A DNA stretch of 64,000 bases from Streptomyces sp. SPB162 (GTDB lineage Bacteria; Actinomycetota; Actinomycetes; Streptomycetales; Streptomycetaceae), in the NCBI RefSeq assembly GCF_029504575.1, contig NZ_JAQFII010000002.1:372001-436000 (forward strand). The letters are read 5' to 3'. Position 1 is the stretch's first letter. Every line of letters starts with the position of its first letter. Below are positions 52,418-64,000 of the stretch, one piece after another. The notes below the pieces were generated by a model, which was not told where the DNA came from, ran no database searches, and saw only the letters and a list, made by a program, of their open reading frames with translations. The translations under genes and the position numbers were made by a program.

Positions 52418-54332
52418 CGAAGGCCTCCAGGACGTGATCGGCCAGCTGCTCGGACGTGAAGGGCAGTCCCGTGACCTGCGTGTACGACTGCGCGTCGACC
52501 AAGTACTTCGCCCGCAGCAGATGGGCCAGCTGTCCCAGGTTCATCTCGGGAACGAGCACATCGCGATAACCGCCGAGGACGTCGCCGAGATTTGGCGGGA
52601 AGGGGTTGAGGTGGCGCAGATGGGCCTGTGCCACGTCGTGCCCTTGCGTCCTGAGTCGACGGACCGCGGCGGCGATCGGCCCGTACGTCGAGCCCCAGCC
52701 GATCATCAGAACCTGGCCTCTTCCGGTCGGGTCGTCGACCTCCAGGTCCGGTACGTCGATCCCGTCGATCTTGGCCTGGCGGGTGCGGACCATGAGGTCG
52801 TGGTTGGCCGGGTCGTAGGAGATGTTGCCCGTGCCGTCCTGCTTCTCGATGCCGCCGATGCGGTGTTCGAGACCGGGTGTGCCGGGTACCGCCCAGGGGC
52901 GGGCCAGCGTCTGCGGATCGCGCTTGTACGGCCAGAACACCTCGTCGCCGTTGTCCAGCGTGTGGTTCGGCCCGGTGGCGAACTGCACCCGCAGGTCGGG
53001 GAGTTCGTCGATCTCGGGGATCCGCCACGGCTCGCTGCCGTTGGCCAGGTAGCCGTCGGACAGCAGAAACACCGGGGTCCGGTAGGCCAAAGCGATCCGG
53101 GCCGCCTCGATCGCGGCGTCGAAGCAGTCGGCGGCGGTGGCCGGCGCCACGATCGGTACCGGCGCCTCACCGTTGCGCCCGTACATCGCCTGCAGCAGGT
53201 CCGCCTGCTCGGTCTTGGTCGGCAGGCCCGTCGACGGGCCACCGCGCTGAATCGCCACCACCAGCAGCGGCAACTCCAACGACACCGCCAGCCCGATCGT
53301 CTCCGACTTCAACGCCACACCCGGCCCCGACGTCGTCGTCACCGCCAGCGCCCCACCGAACGCCGCACCCAGAGCGGCCCCGATCGCCGCGATCTCATCC
53401 TCGGCCTGGAACGTGCGCACACCGAAGTTCTTGTGCCGGCTCAGTTCATGCAGGATGTCGGAGGCCGGCGTGATCGGGTACGAGCCCAGGTACAGCGGCA
53501 GATCGGCCTGCCGGCTCGCGGCGACCAGACCGTACGACAACGCCAGATTCCCCGAGATGTTGCGGTACGTGCCCGCCCGGAAAGCGGCGGACGCCGGGGC
53601 GATCTCATAGGAGACCGCGAAGTCCTCGGTGGTCTCCCCGAAGTTCCACCCCGCCCGAAAGGCCGTGATGTTCGCCTCGGCGATGTCCGGCTTCTTCGCG
53701 AACTTCGTGCGCAGGAACTTCTCGGTGCCCTCGGTCGGCCGGTGGTACATCCACGACAGCAGGCCCAGCGCGAACATGTTCTTCGCCCGCTCCGCGTCCT
53801 TGCGCGCCAGCCCCGAGTCCTTCAAGGCCTCCACCGTCAAGCTCGTCAGCGGCACCGGATGGACCGCGTACGCCTCCAGCGACCCGTCCTCCAGCGGGCT
53901 GGCCGCGTAACCGACCTTCGTCATCGCCCGCTTGGTGAACTCGTCCGTATTGACGATGACCTCCGCACCGCGCGGCAGATCGGCGATATTCGCCTTCAGC
54001 GCGGCCGGGTTCATCGCGACGAGCACGTTAGGGGCGTCACCCGGAGTGAGGATGTCGTGGTCGGCGAAGTGCAGCTGAAAACTCGACACCCCCGGCAGGG
54101 TCCCCGCGGGCGCCCGGATCTCGGCCGGGAAATTCGGCAACGTCGAGAGGTCGTTGCCGAACGACGCCGTCTCCGAAGTGAAGCGGTCCCCGGTGAGCTG
54201 CATACCGTCACCCGAGTCCCCGGCGAACCGGATGATCACCCGGTCCAGCCGTTGCACCTCTTTGGCCGGTCTGCGCTGCTCACCGAGCAGCGGCGGTTGT
54301 CCTAGGGCTGGGCTGCTGACCTCGGACGTCAT
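52410..54332 (-). CDS. korA: 2-oxoacid:ferredoxin oxidoreductase alpha subunit
   Basis: This 640-residue subunit holds a gamma-type domain at the start (VIIRFAGDSGDGMQLTGDRF) and the alpha pyrimidine-binding domains after about residue 230 (YLGSYPITPASDILHELSRH, EDEIAAIGAALGAAFGGALA, TSGPGVALKSETIGLAVSLE). With KorB it converts 2-oxoglutarate and CoA into succinyl-CoA, CO2 and reduced ferredoxin. The fused gamma-alpha arrangement and order korA-korB fit the actinobacterial KOR. ATG follows AAAGGA. It is the first gene of the korA-korB-fdxA operon. The ferredoxin could supply electrons to di-iron enzymes nearby; that link is inferred. Confidence 0.93.
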
Positions 54333-54422
54333 GACGGGGTCCTTTCCTTCGAGCCGGTCGGACCGGAGAACGCCCGCGGGAGCTGCACGGAACGGAGTCC
54401 GTCCTGGTACGCCGGAACACGA

Positions 54423-54632
54423 TCAGAGGGTGCTCGGCAGTACCTCGGCGGCCGCTGCGTCGTCGAGGGCATCGTCTTCGTGTTGCGCCGCAGTCAAGGC
54501 CTTCGGCCCGCCGTCCAGCCAGGCCCATCCCCGCGCGGACTGCTCCTCGCGCAGCATGTCGATCAAGCTCTGGGGAAGCAGCACCCAGCCGGCGCCGATA
54601 TCGGGTGTGAGGTCATCCTGGTTCTGTGCCAC
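54423..54632 (-). CDS. Small acidic protein, unknown
   Basis: I do not recognise this 69-residue acidic protein. It starts at GTG with GAGGGG about six bases upstream (MAQNQDDLTPDIGAGWVLLP) and ends in DDAAAAEVLPSTL. The middle holds a possible helix (SLIDMLREEQSARGWAWLDGG). It lies between a membrane protein gene and korA on the same strand, with small gaps of 55 and 90 bases. It could be a short regulatory or accessory subunit, or a peptide precursor, but no leader motif is visible that proves the latter. Confidence 0.45.
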   Translation of the reverse strand: MAQNQDDLTPDIGAGWVLLPQSLIDMLREEQSARGWAWLDGGPKALTAAQHEDDALDDAAAAEVLPSTL

Positions 54633-54687
54633 AAGGGTCCCCTCTGGGGGTTCCGTTCCGGGCAGGTCACCGTGCGGTGGAGCGGTC

Positions 54688-55173
54688 TCAGCGCTCCGCG
54701 GTCTGCTTCGCCTCGTCCGAGCGGCGGTCAGCGACCGCGTCCGGGGCGGGAACCTGTTCTTGTCGCGCCGCCCGCGAGGCCAGGATCTCCAGGAGCAGGT
54801 AGCCGATGATCGTCACCGCCGCGCCGGTGTAGATCGTGTCGTGGTACAGCGGCTTCTCGTAGGCGTGCGCATGACTCCACATATCGAAACCGCTGCCGGC
54901 GATCTGGACGAGGCCGCCCGCCACCACAGCCCACAGGACGGCCTGCGGGTGGGCGCGGCGGGTCCGCAGTGCGAGGGTGGCCAGTGCGATGCCCAGGACG
55001 AGGAGTTCACCGAGGTAGATACCGCTGTGCACCGTCATCAATTTGCTGGGCGGGATGGCGACTTCGGACAGGTGCTGGTCATGCCACAAGGTGTCGTACA
55101 GGAAACCTACGAACTCGACGAACAGGCCGGCTGCTATCGACCATCGGACAGCCCGGGGATGCTCCATCGTCAC
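54688..55173 (-). CDS. Four-helix membrane protein with His/Asp motifs, unknown
   Basis: This 161-residue protein is not recognised. Four transmembrane helices are clear: AVRWSIAAGLFVEFVGFLYD, YLGELLVLGIALATLAL, AVLWAVVAGGLVQIAGSGFD and TIYTGAAVTIIGYLLLEILA. Between them lie polar His-containing stretches LYDTLWHDQHLSE and DMWSHAHAYEKPLYHDT. The paired His and Asp residues suggest a metal site on the outer face. The C-terminal tail is charged. The start is ATG (or the second codon). It is on the strand of korAB and could be transcribed with the small protein, facing the SCP2 operon across a 313-base gap. Confidence 0.6.
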   Translation of the reverse strand: MTMEHPRAVRWSIAAGLFVEFVGFLYDTLWHDQHLSEVAIPPSKLMTVHSGIYLGELLVLGIALATLALRTRRAHPQAVLWAVVAGGLVQIAGSGFDMWSHAHAYEKPLYHDTIYTGAAVTIIGYLLLEILASRAARQEQVPAPDAVADRRSDEAKQTAER

Positions 55174-55486
55174 CCTTCCTCACGGTGCGGGGTCCGGCGC
55201 GAGATGCCGGACCGCTGTTGTTCCCTGACACCTTGGAAGCCGCGGGCCGTGCTGCCCAGCCGCCTCCGCGCGGCAAGGCGGTGCGCCTGATCGGGTAGGC
55301 CGGCCGTGCGCCCGGCGCCGGATGGGTAGCCCGGTCGGGGTGCCCCTGCGGCCCTGTCCGATGCGGGGACCACACGGCAGGTCCGACGGGTGTTCTGCGA
55401 GTGCGAGAAGTAGCGCTTGGCTGAGTCCCGTGCACGCGGCCGGCCCAACCAGGCCCTCCTGCGGTTCCGCACGACAAGGAGTGAGG
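55174..55486. other. Divergent intergenic region
   Basis: This 313-base gap separates the membrane protein from the SCP2 operon. Both promoters should be here. I see no clear dyad, riboswitch or hairpin, only the AAGGAGTGAGG ribosome site at its right end. Confidence 0.35.
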
Positions 55487-55927
55487 ATGGCAGTCTTCCC
55501 GAGTGGCGACTGGCTCGATGAATACGTCGCCCGTATCAACACGTCTCCGGAGTTCGCGGAGGCAGCGCGTACTTTCGAAGCGGACATCGCCTATGTCTTC
55601 GAGGCCGAGCCCGAGCTGGGGCACCAGGCCGATGTCTGGGCACGCGCCGGAGTCGGGGGTGGCAAATGCCTGTGGTGGAACTACGACGTGACACCACAGG
55701 AGGGTCGTGAGTCGCAGTTCATTCTCCAGGGCCCGTACTCCCTGTGGAAACAGATCATCCAGGGCGAGCTCGACCCGATGGAGGCGATGCTCGACGGCGA
55801 GCTCGCGGTCACCGGACATCTGCCGACGCTGCTGCGCTATGTCAGGGCCGCCAACGCCCTGGTGAGCATCGCTGCGACCGGAACGACGGCGTTCGCGGAC
55901 GAGGTCGCGCCGGCGGCGCGACCGTGA
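55487..55927 (+). CDS. SCP2-like sterol/lipid-binding domain protein (a)
   Basis: This 146-residue protein has the SCP2 fold, a small hydrophobic-pocket domain that carries lipids, acyl groups or polyketide-like ligands. Visible blocks are DVWARAGVGGGKCLWWNYDV, the QFILQGPYSLWKQIIQGELDPMEAMLDGELAVTGHL helix pair. It heads a four-gene operon with a hydrolase, a ferritin-like enzyme and a second SCP2 protein. ATG follows AAGGAGTGAGG. The stop overlaps the hydrolase GTG (GTGA). In such operons SCP2 proteins may hold the substrate of the di-iron enzyme; this is inference. Confidence 0.8.
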   Translation: MAVFPSGDWLDEYVARINTSPEFAEAARTFEADIAYVFEAEPELGHQADVWARAGVGGGKCLWWNYDVTPQEGRESQFILQGPYSLWKQIIQGELDPMEAMLDGELAVTGHLPTLLRYVRAANALVSIAATGTTAFADEVAPAARP

Positions 55928-56751
55928 CCGCGACCCTGACCGCGGGTTCGTGGGACCTACGCGTCCACTGTCAGGGCGCAGGTCCCACCATCGTGCTACT
56001 GCACGGCCTGATGACCGATCACAGGGCATGGGACGGCGTCGTCGCGGCTCTGCGCGACCGCTACCGGTTGATCACCGTGGACGCACCCGGGCACGGGGGC
56101 AGCCCGTCCCGGTCCGGTGCCTACTCCCTGGAGGACGAGGCGGATGCCCTGGTGGAGGCGCTGCAAGAGCTGGGCGTCGATCTCCCGGTGGTCTGGGCAG
56201 GGCACTCGATGGGCGGAATGAAGGCGCTGCGCATAGCTCTGCGCCATCCCGACGCCGTCTCCCGACTGATCCTGGTGTCCACCCAGCCCTATGTGGAGCC
56301 TGAGCGCACCGCCCGGCCGTACACCGCGATGGTGGAGGCCGCCTCTTCCTGGGGAATCTCGACCGACTTGGCCGAGGTCATCGGCCGGCTGAACTTCCAC
56401 CCCTCCTTCCTGGCCGGGCCGCAGGGGCAGCGGTGGGTGGAGCACTTCACAGGATTGCGGGGGCAGGACATCGACGAAGCGTGTGCCTCGGTGTTCCGGC
56501 GTGGGGACATCTCCGACCGATTGGGCGACATCACAGTCCCCGCCCTGGTGGTGCACGGTGAGGCGGACATTCCGATCCGCATCAAGGTCGCCCGCTCATG
56601 GGTCCCGCTCCTGCCGGATGCCGAATTCCTGGAGATACCGGACTGCGGGCACACGCCCCCCTGCGAGCAGCCCGACCTGCTCGCCGCGTCGATTGACGCC
56701 TTCCTTCAACGCCTCGGCACTGGACAGCGGTCAACAGCGCAGGCGCGCTGA
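55924..56751 (+). CDS. Alpha/beta hydrolase
   Basis: This 275-residue enzyme has the alpha/beta-hydrolase fold. The oxyanion motif is LLHGLMTDHRAWDGV, the nucleophile Ser lies in WAGHSMGGMKAL, the acid is probably Asp in VHGEADIPIRIKVAR, and the catalytic His lies in IPDCGHTPPCEQPDLL. The closest groups are esterases, lactonases and the 3-oxoadipate enol-lactonase-like family. It starts at GTG in overlap with the SCP2 gene. It would cleave an ester, lactone or thioester in the same small pathway. The substrate is unknown. Confidence 0.87.
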   Translation: MTATLTAGSWDLRVHCQGAGPTIVLLHGLMTDHRAWDGVVAALRDRYRLITVDAPGHGGSPSRSGAYSLEDEADALVEALQELGVDLPVVWAGHSMGGMKALRIALRHPDAVSRLILVSTQPYVEPERTARPYTAMVEAASSWGISTDLAEVIGRLNFHPSFLAGPQGQRWVEHFTGLRGQDIDEACASVFRRGDISDRLGDITVPALVVHGEADIPIRIKVARSWVPLLPDAEFLEIPDCGHTPPCEQPDLLAASIDAFLQRLGTGQRSTAQAR

Positions 56752-56767
56752 CCGGAAAAGGAGCACC

Positions 56768-57853
56768 GTGAGCACCCGCATCTACACCCTGCCCATCGAA
56801 CAGACGAGGTGGAAGGTTCCCAGTGGGAACACCACCGTCTTCTCCTGGGAGTACGACGAAGGCAACGACAGGCTGCTGGCCCTGTACGAGAAGGGCAAGG
56901 CCAAGCAGTGGAACTCCTCGGAGCGCATCGACTGGTCGATCGCCGTCGACCTCGACAGCCCGGATCTGGTGCCGGACGAGTACGTCCCCATCTACGGCTC
57001 CGACTTGTGGGACCGGTTGGGCACCAAGGAGCGGCAGGAGGTCAAGCAGCATGTGACGTCCTGGCAGTTCTCGCAGTTCCTGCACGGTGAGCAAGGCGCC
57101 CTCATCTGCGCTTCGAAGATCGTGCAGACCGTCCCCGACCTGGACTCCAAGTTCTACGCCGCCACCCAGGTCATGGACGAGGCACGGCATGTCGAGGTCT
57201 TCTCCCGCTACCTGCAGGAGAAGGTCGGCTTCGCCTATCCGATCAACGACAGTCTCAAGATCATGCTCAATGACACGATCTCCGACAGCCGGTGGGACCT
57301 GACGTACCTGGGGATGCAGGTTCTCCTCGAAGGGCTCGCGCTCGCGGGCTTCGGAGTCACCCGGGACCAGACCCGCGAGCCGCTCGCCCGTGCCCTGAAC
57401 GCCTACGTGATGCAGGACGAGGCGCGGCACGTCGCGTTCGGCCGGCTCGCGCTGAAGGACTTCTACCAGCAACTGTCCTCCGCGGAACTCGCCGACCGCG
57501 AGGAGTTCTGTGTGGAGGCCTGCTTCCTGCTGCGGGACCGGTTCCTGGGTGAGGAGATCTGGGAGACCCTGGACCTGGCTCCCAAGGAAGCTGTCGCCCA
57601 CATCAACAACAGCGAGGCATTCAAGCTCTTCCGCTCCCTGCTGTTCACCCGGATCGTGCCGACCCTGCGCGACATCGGGCTGATGGGCCCCAAGGTGATC
57701 AAGGCCTTCACGGAGATGGACGTCCTGGGCTTCCAGGACATCGACATCGAGGCGGTCATGGACTACGACGAGCAGGCCGCCGAGGAGATCGACGCCCAGC
57801 GGCTGGCCCAAGTACAGGAAGCCATCAGCATCGGTGCCGGCGACACCGAGTAG
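56768..57853 (+). CDS. Ferritin-like di-iron enzyme
   Basis: This 361-residue helical protein has a complete di-iron ligand set: Glu108 (HGEQGAL), Glu138 and His141 (MDEARHVEVF), Glu188 (LEGLAL), and Glu218 and His221 (QDEARHVAFG), in the two ExxH pattern of ribonucleotide reductase R2-like and oxygenase proteins. It is not an AurF type and differs from the enzyme at 43.9 kb. A hydroxylase, desaturase or alkane/aldehyde oxygenase role is possible. GTG follows AAAAGGAGCACC. Lying between a hydrolase and a second SCP2 protein, it probably acts on a hydrophobic acyl or aromatic substrate. Confidence 0.84.
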   Translation: MSTRIYTLPIEQTRWKVPSGNTTVFSWEYDEGNDRLLALYEKGKAKQWNSSERIDWSIAVDLDSPDLVPDEYVPIYGSDLWDRLGTKERQEVKQHVTSWQFSQFLHGEQGALICASKIVQTVPDLDSKFYAATQVMDEARHVEVFSRYLQEKVGFAYPINDSLKIMLNDTISDSRWDLTYLGMQVLLEGLALAGFGVTRDQTREPLARALNAYVMQDEARHVAFGRLALKDFYQQLSSAELADREEFCVEACFLLRDRFLGEEIWETLDLAPKEAVAHINNSEAFKLFRSLLFTRIVPTLRDIGLMGPKVIKAFTEMDVLGFQDIDIEAVMDYDEQAAEEIDAQRLAQVQEAISIGAGDTE

Positions 57854-57887
57854 ACAGCGATCCTCGAGCCAGGAATCAGGAGTACCA

Positions 57888-58316
57888 ATGGCACTGGACG
57901 TATCAGCATTCGAACGGCTCAAGGCCGTGGCCGGCGAGCGCAAGGGAGAGGGTCTCGCGCGCTTCGCCGAGGAACACGACGGTGGCCCCCAGGGTCTGCT
58001 CGATGAGGTGTTCGCCAACATGGCAGAGGTCTTCCGTCCCGACAAGGCCAAGGGGCAGCAGGCGGACTTCCAGTACTGCATTCGTTCCGGCGAGGACGAG
58101 TACCACTATTTCATCAGCGTCGACGACGGCCAGTGCCGGACGGGCCGCGGCACGGTGGAGTCCCCACGGGTGACGATGCGGGTGAAGCTGCCCGACTTCG
58201 TGCGACTGGTGACGGGCAAGCTCAACAGCATGCAGGCCTTCCTGACGGGCAAGGTGAAGATCTCCGGCGACACCTTCTACGCCACGAAGTTCGAGGCCTG
58301 GTTCGAGCGCCCCTGA
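57888..58316 (+). CDS. SCP2-like sterol/lipid-binding domain protein (b)
   Basis: This 142-residue protein is a second SCP2-fold protein. Features are DFQYCIRSGEDEYHYFISVD, DGQCRTGRGTVESPRVTMRV and LPDFVRLVTGKLNSMQAFLTGKVKISGD, the last being a typical SCP2 signature with the helix that closes the pocket. It ends the operon; two successive hairpins follow. ATG comes after AGGAGTACCA. It shares only weak similarity with the first SCP2 gene, so the two may bind different ligands or act as a hetero-pair around the di-iron enzyme. Confidence 0.84.
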   Translation: MALDVSAFERLKAVAGERKGEGLARFAEEHDGGPQGLLDEVFANMAEVFRPDKAKGQQADFQYCIRSGEDEYHYFISVDDGQCRTGRGTVESPRVTMRVKLPDFVRLVTGKLNSMQAFLTGKVKISGDTFYATKFEAWFERP

Positions 58317-58320
58317 CCCC

Positions 58321-58343
58321 GGGCGCCCAGCCTGGGTGCGCCC
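58321..58343 (+). terminator. First hairpin after SCP2 operon
   Basis: An imperfect inverted repeat GGGCGCCCAG/CTGGGTGCGCCC lies directly after the SCP2 stop codon. It may act with the longer hairpin just downstream. Confidence 0.5.
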
Positions 58344-58351
58344 CCGCTTCT

Positions 58352-58401
58352 CCTGCCGCCGCATGGGACGTGCTCCCCCGTCCGTTCCATGCGGCGGCAG
58401 G
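58352..58401. terminator. Main terminator after SCP2 operon
   Basis: A 19-bp stem with one G-U pair (arms 58352-58370 and 58383-58401) and a 12-base loop lies between convergent genes. It should stop both the SCP2 operon and the M56 peptidase transcript. Confidence 0.82.
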
Positions 58402-58445
58402 CCCATGTCTTCGACCAACACCTGAAACGGGCTTTTCAGCCCTGC

Positions 58446-59414
58446 TCAGCAATCGGTGCACCCGAAGCAGACTCCGCACATGCGCAGAATCCACAGGCTC
58501 AGCAGACTCAGACAGATCACGCCCGGCAACGTCAACACTAAACTGCGGCGTGGCAGGCGGGCAGACTGAGGCGGCTGACCGGTCTCCAACTGTTCCAGAC
58601 GGCTCTCCAACAACCCGCCCGGACCGGACAGCGCCGGCCACAGCGTCGGTACGCCGGCCTCGCCGCCGGAAGGTTGCTCCTTGAGCGCTATCAGGAGGGC
58701 GCCGGCCAACGGCCCCACACCGCAGACCTCCACCGCGTGCGCGTCAGCGGCGAGTTCCCGACGTGTCAGCAGCCGTGCCAGGGCGCCGCCGACCGCGGGG
58801 AGGTAGAAGAACATGCGCCGGGTGACGTCGATCAGCAGATACAGCAACGGATCCGCCGCGTTGGCGTGACTTTCCTCGTGCCGGAGTACCGCTTCGAGCT
58901 GACCGGCTGTGAGCCGCTCCACCAACCCCGTACTGATGATCACCCGAGTGCGGAACAACCCGCTCGTACAGGCGACGAGGCTCGGCTCATCGATGACCGT
59001 CACCCGGTTCCGCAATCCTGAACGGTCGATGACCATCCGCGTGGTCGCGAGGTCGGCCTCGCAACGTCGAACCTTGGAGCGCAGTGTCCTGCTGAGCGAG
59101 ATCTGCTGTAGGCAACTGCCGGTGGCAATACCTAACTTGATGACCACCAGCAGCGCCAGAGCCAGCAGCGGTTGGCACGTCCTGACCTCATCTTCCGACA
59201 GTTCCAGCCGCACGATGAACTCGGCAACGGCCAGCAGGATGACGTACTCCGCTGATAACGCGGCAAGGAAGAGCGTGGTGCGGATGGCGCGACGCCGTGC
59301 ACGAATCAATGCTCTGGCCCCCGTGGCAGAGAGCCGGCCGGGAAGGGCATAACTCTCCGAGGTCGGCTGCGGCAGTCCCTTTGGGCTCATCCTCCCCATC
59401 GGTGAGACGTCCAT
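58446..59414 (-). CDS. M56 (BlaR1-like) membrane metallopeptidase with Cys-rich end
   Basis: This 322-residue integral membrane protein has the M56 zinc site HEESH at 179-183 with a later Glu in RRELAADAHA, between transmembrane helices. N-terminal helices and a C-terminal helix (LVLTLPGVICLSLLSLWIL) frame it. BlaR1/MecR1 relatives sense antibiotics and cleave a BlaI-type repressor, but there is no sensor domain and no blaI gene here. The extreme C-terminus is MCGVCFGCTDC, four Cys in a CxxCxxCxxC row (313, 316, 319, 322), unusual for the family. It lies 40 bases after the NRPS on the same strand, so it may be co-transcribed and linked to regulation or self-protection. The ATG after GAGGCGTTCTTG was chosen. 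Confidence 0.82.
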   Translation of the reverse strand: MDVSPMGRMSPKGLPQPTSESYALPGRLSATGARALIRARRRAIRTTLFLAALSAEYVILLAVAEFIVRLELSEDEVRTCQPLLALALLVVIKLGIATGSCLQQISLSRTLRSKVRRCEADLATTRMVIDRSGLRNRVTVIDEPSLVACTSGLFRTRVIISTGLVERLTAGQLEAVLRHEESHANAADPLLYLLIDVTRRMFFYLPAVGGALARLLTRRELAADAHAVEVCGVGPLAGALLIALKEQPSGGEAGVPTLWPALSGPGGLLESRLEQLETGQPPQSARLPRRSLVLTLPGVICLSLLSLWILRMCGVCFGCTDC

Positions 59415-59454
59415 CAAGAACGCCTCACCGACGAATCCGGATGGGGCCGGGGTA

Positions 59455-64000
<4,546 letters not shown>

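Overview
The window is high-GC actinobacterial DNA and almost certainly comes from a Streptomyces or a close relative. The signs are strong C/G bias at third codon positions, a GH10-lectin-GH62 xylanase, a contractile injection system operon of the streptomycete type, mycothiol-linked enzymes, cytochrome bd of the short-loop type, and GTG or TTG starts with purine-rich ribosome sites. No rRNA, complete tRNA or CRISPR array is visible.

Positions 1-6.7 kb hold the 3' end of a phage-tail-like contractile injection system operon: LysM/tube protein, VgrG-like spike, gp25 wedge, baseplate J-like, gpI-like, and a zinc-ribbon membrane protein resembling CisA. All genes overlap by 1-4 bases. Positions 6.9-24.4 kb are a general metabolic and stress region: a xylanase/arabinofuranosidase, a membrane-linked sigma factor carrying an AbfB sugar-binding domain, aldose epimerase, ClC channel, a frameshifted DUF2252 gene, GH15 hydrolase, CPA-type antiporter, cydAB, an SDR dehydrogenase, a broken gluconokinase and a VOC protein. 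Positions 24.6-32.9 kb are a decayed accessory zone: an Mca/LmbE-type hydrolase beside a fragment of a cystathionine-synthase-like gene, a perfect 22-bp palindrome before a two-gene operon, an XRE-membrane regulator facing a DUF4232 lipoprotein, an integrase relic, and 3' fragments of tRNA-Pro(GGG) and tRNA-Gly(UCC) that look like old attachment sites. Small orphan genes lie between the tRNA fragments. Positions 32.8-39.9 kb hold two APC permeases, one paired with a Tat-exported FAD amine oxidase, an IS6-type transposase relic and a PIG-L deacetylase.

Positions 40.0-48.3 kb form the most striking part: ten co-directional, tightly spaced genes. They include a SerRS-like amino acid:carrier-protein ligase, its own carrier protein, its own AcpS-type phosphopantetheinyl transferase, an AurF-like di-iron oxygenase, two SAM methyltransferases, a cystathionine-lyase-like PLP enzyme, a MaoC hydratase, a PfkB kinase and a mycothiol-dependent isomerase-like protein. 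I read this as a pathway that tethers an amino acid to a carrier protein and oxidises or methylates it. It runs into a copper operon (YcnI, CopC-CopD). Convergent to that are fdxA-korB-korA; korB carries a one-base frameshift.

Positions 55.5-58.3 kb are a second small operon: SCP2-like, alpha/beta hydrolase, a second ferritin-like di-iron enzyme, SCP2-like. From 59.4 kb to the window end, on the minus strand, runs the 3' part of a nonribosomal peptide synthetase with a complete heterocyclization-adenylation(Cys)-PCP-epimerization module, followed by an M56 peptidase whose C-terminus is a CxxCxxCxxC cluster. The NRPS continues outside the window, so the 40-64 kb interval is probably one end of a thiazoline-peptide gene cluster. 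Whether all its operons belong to one pathway is not decided by the sequence.
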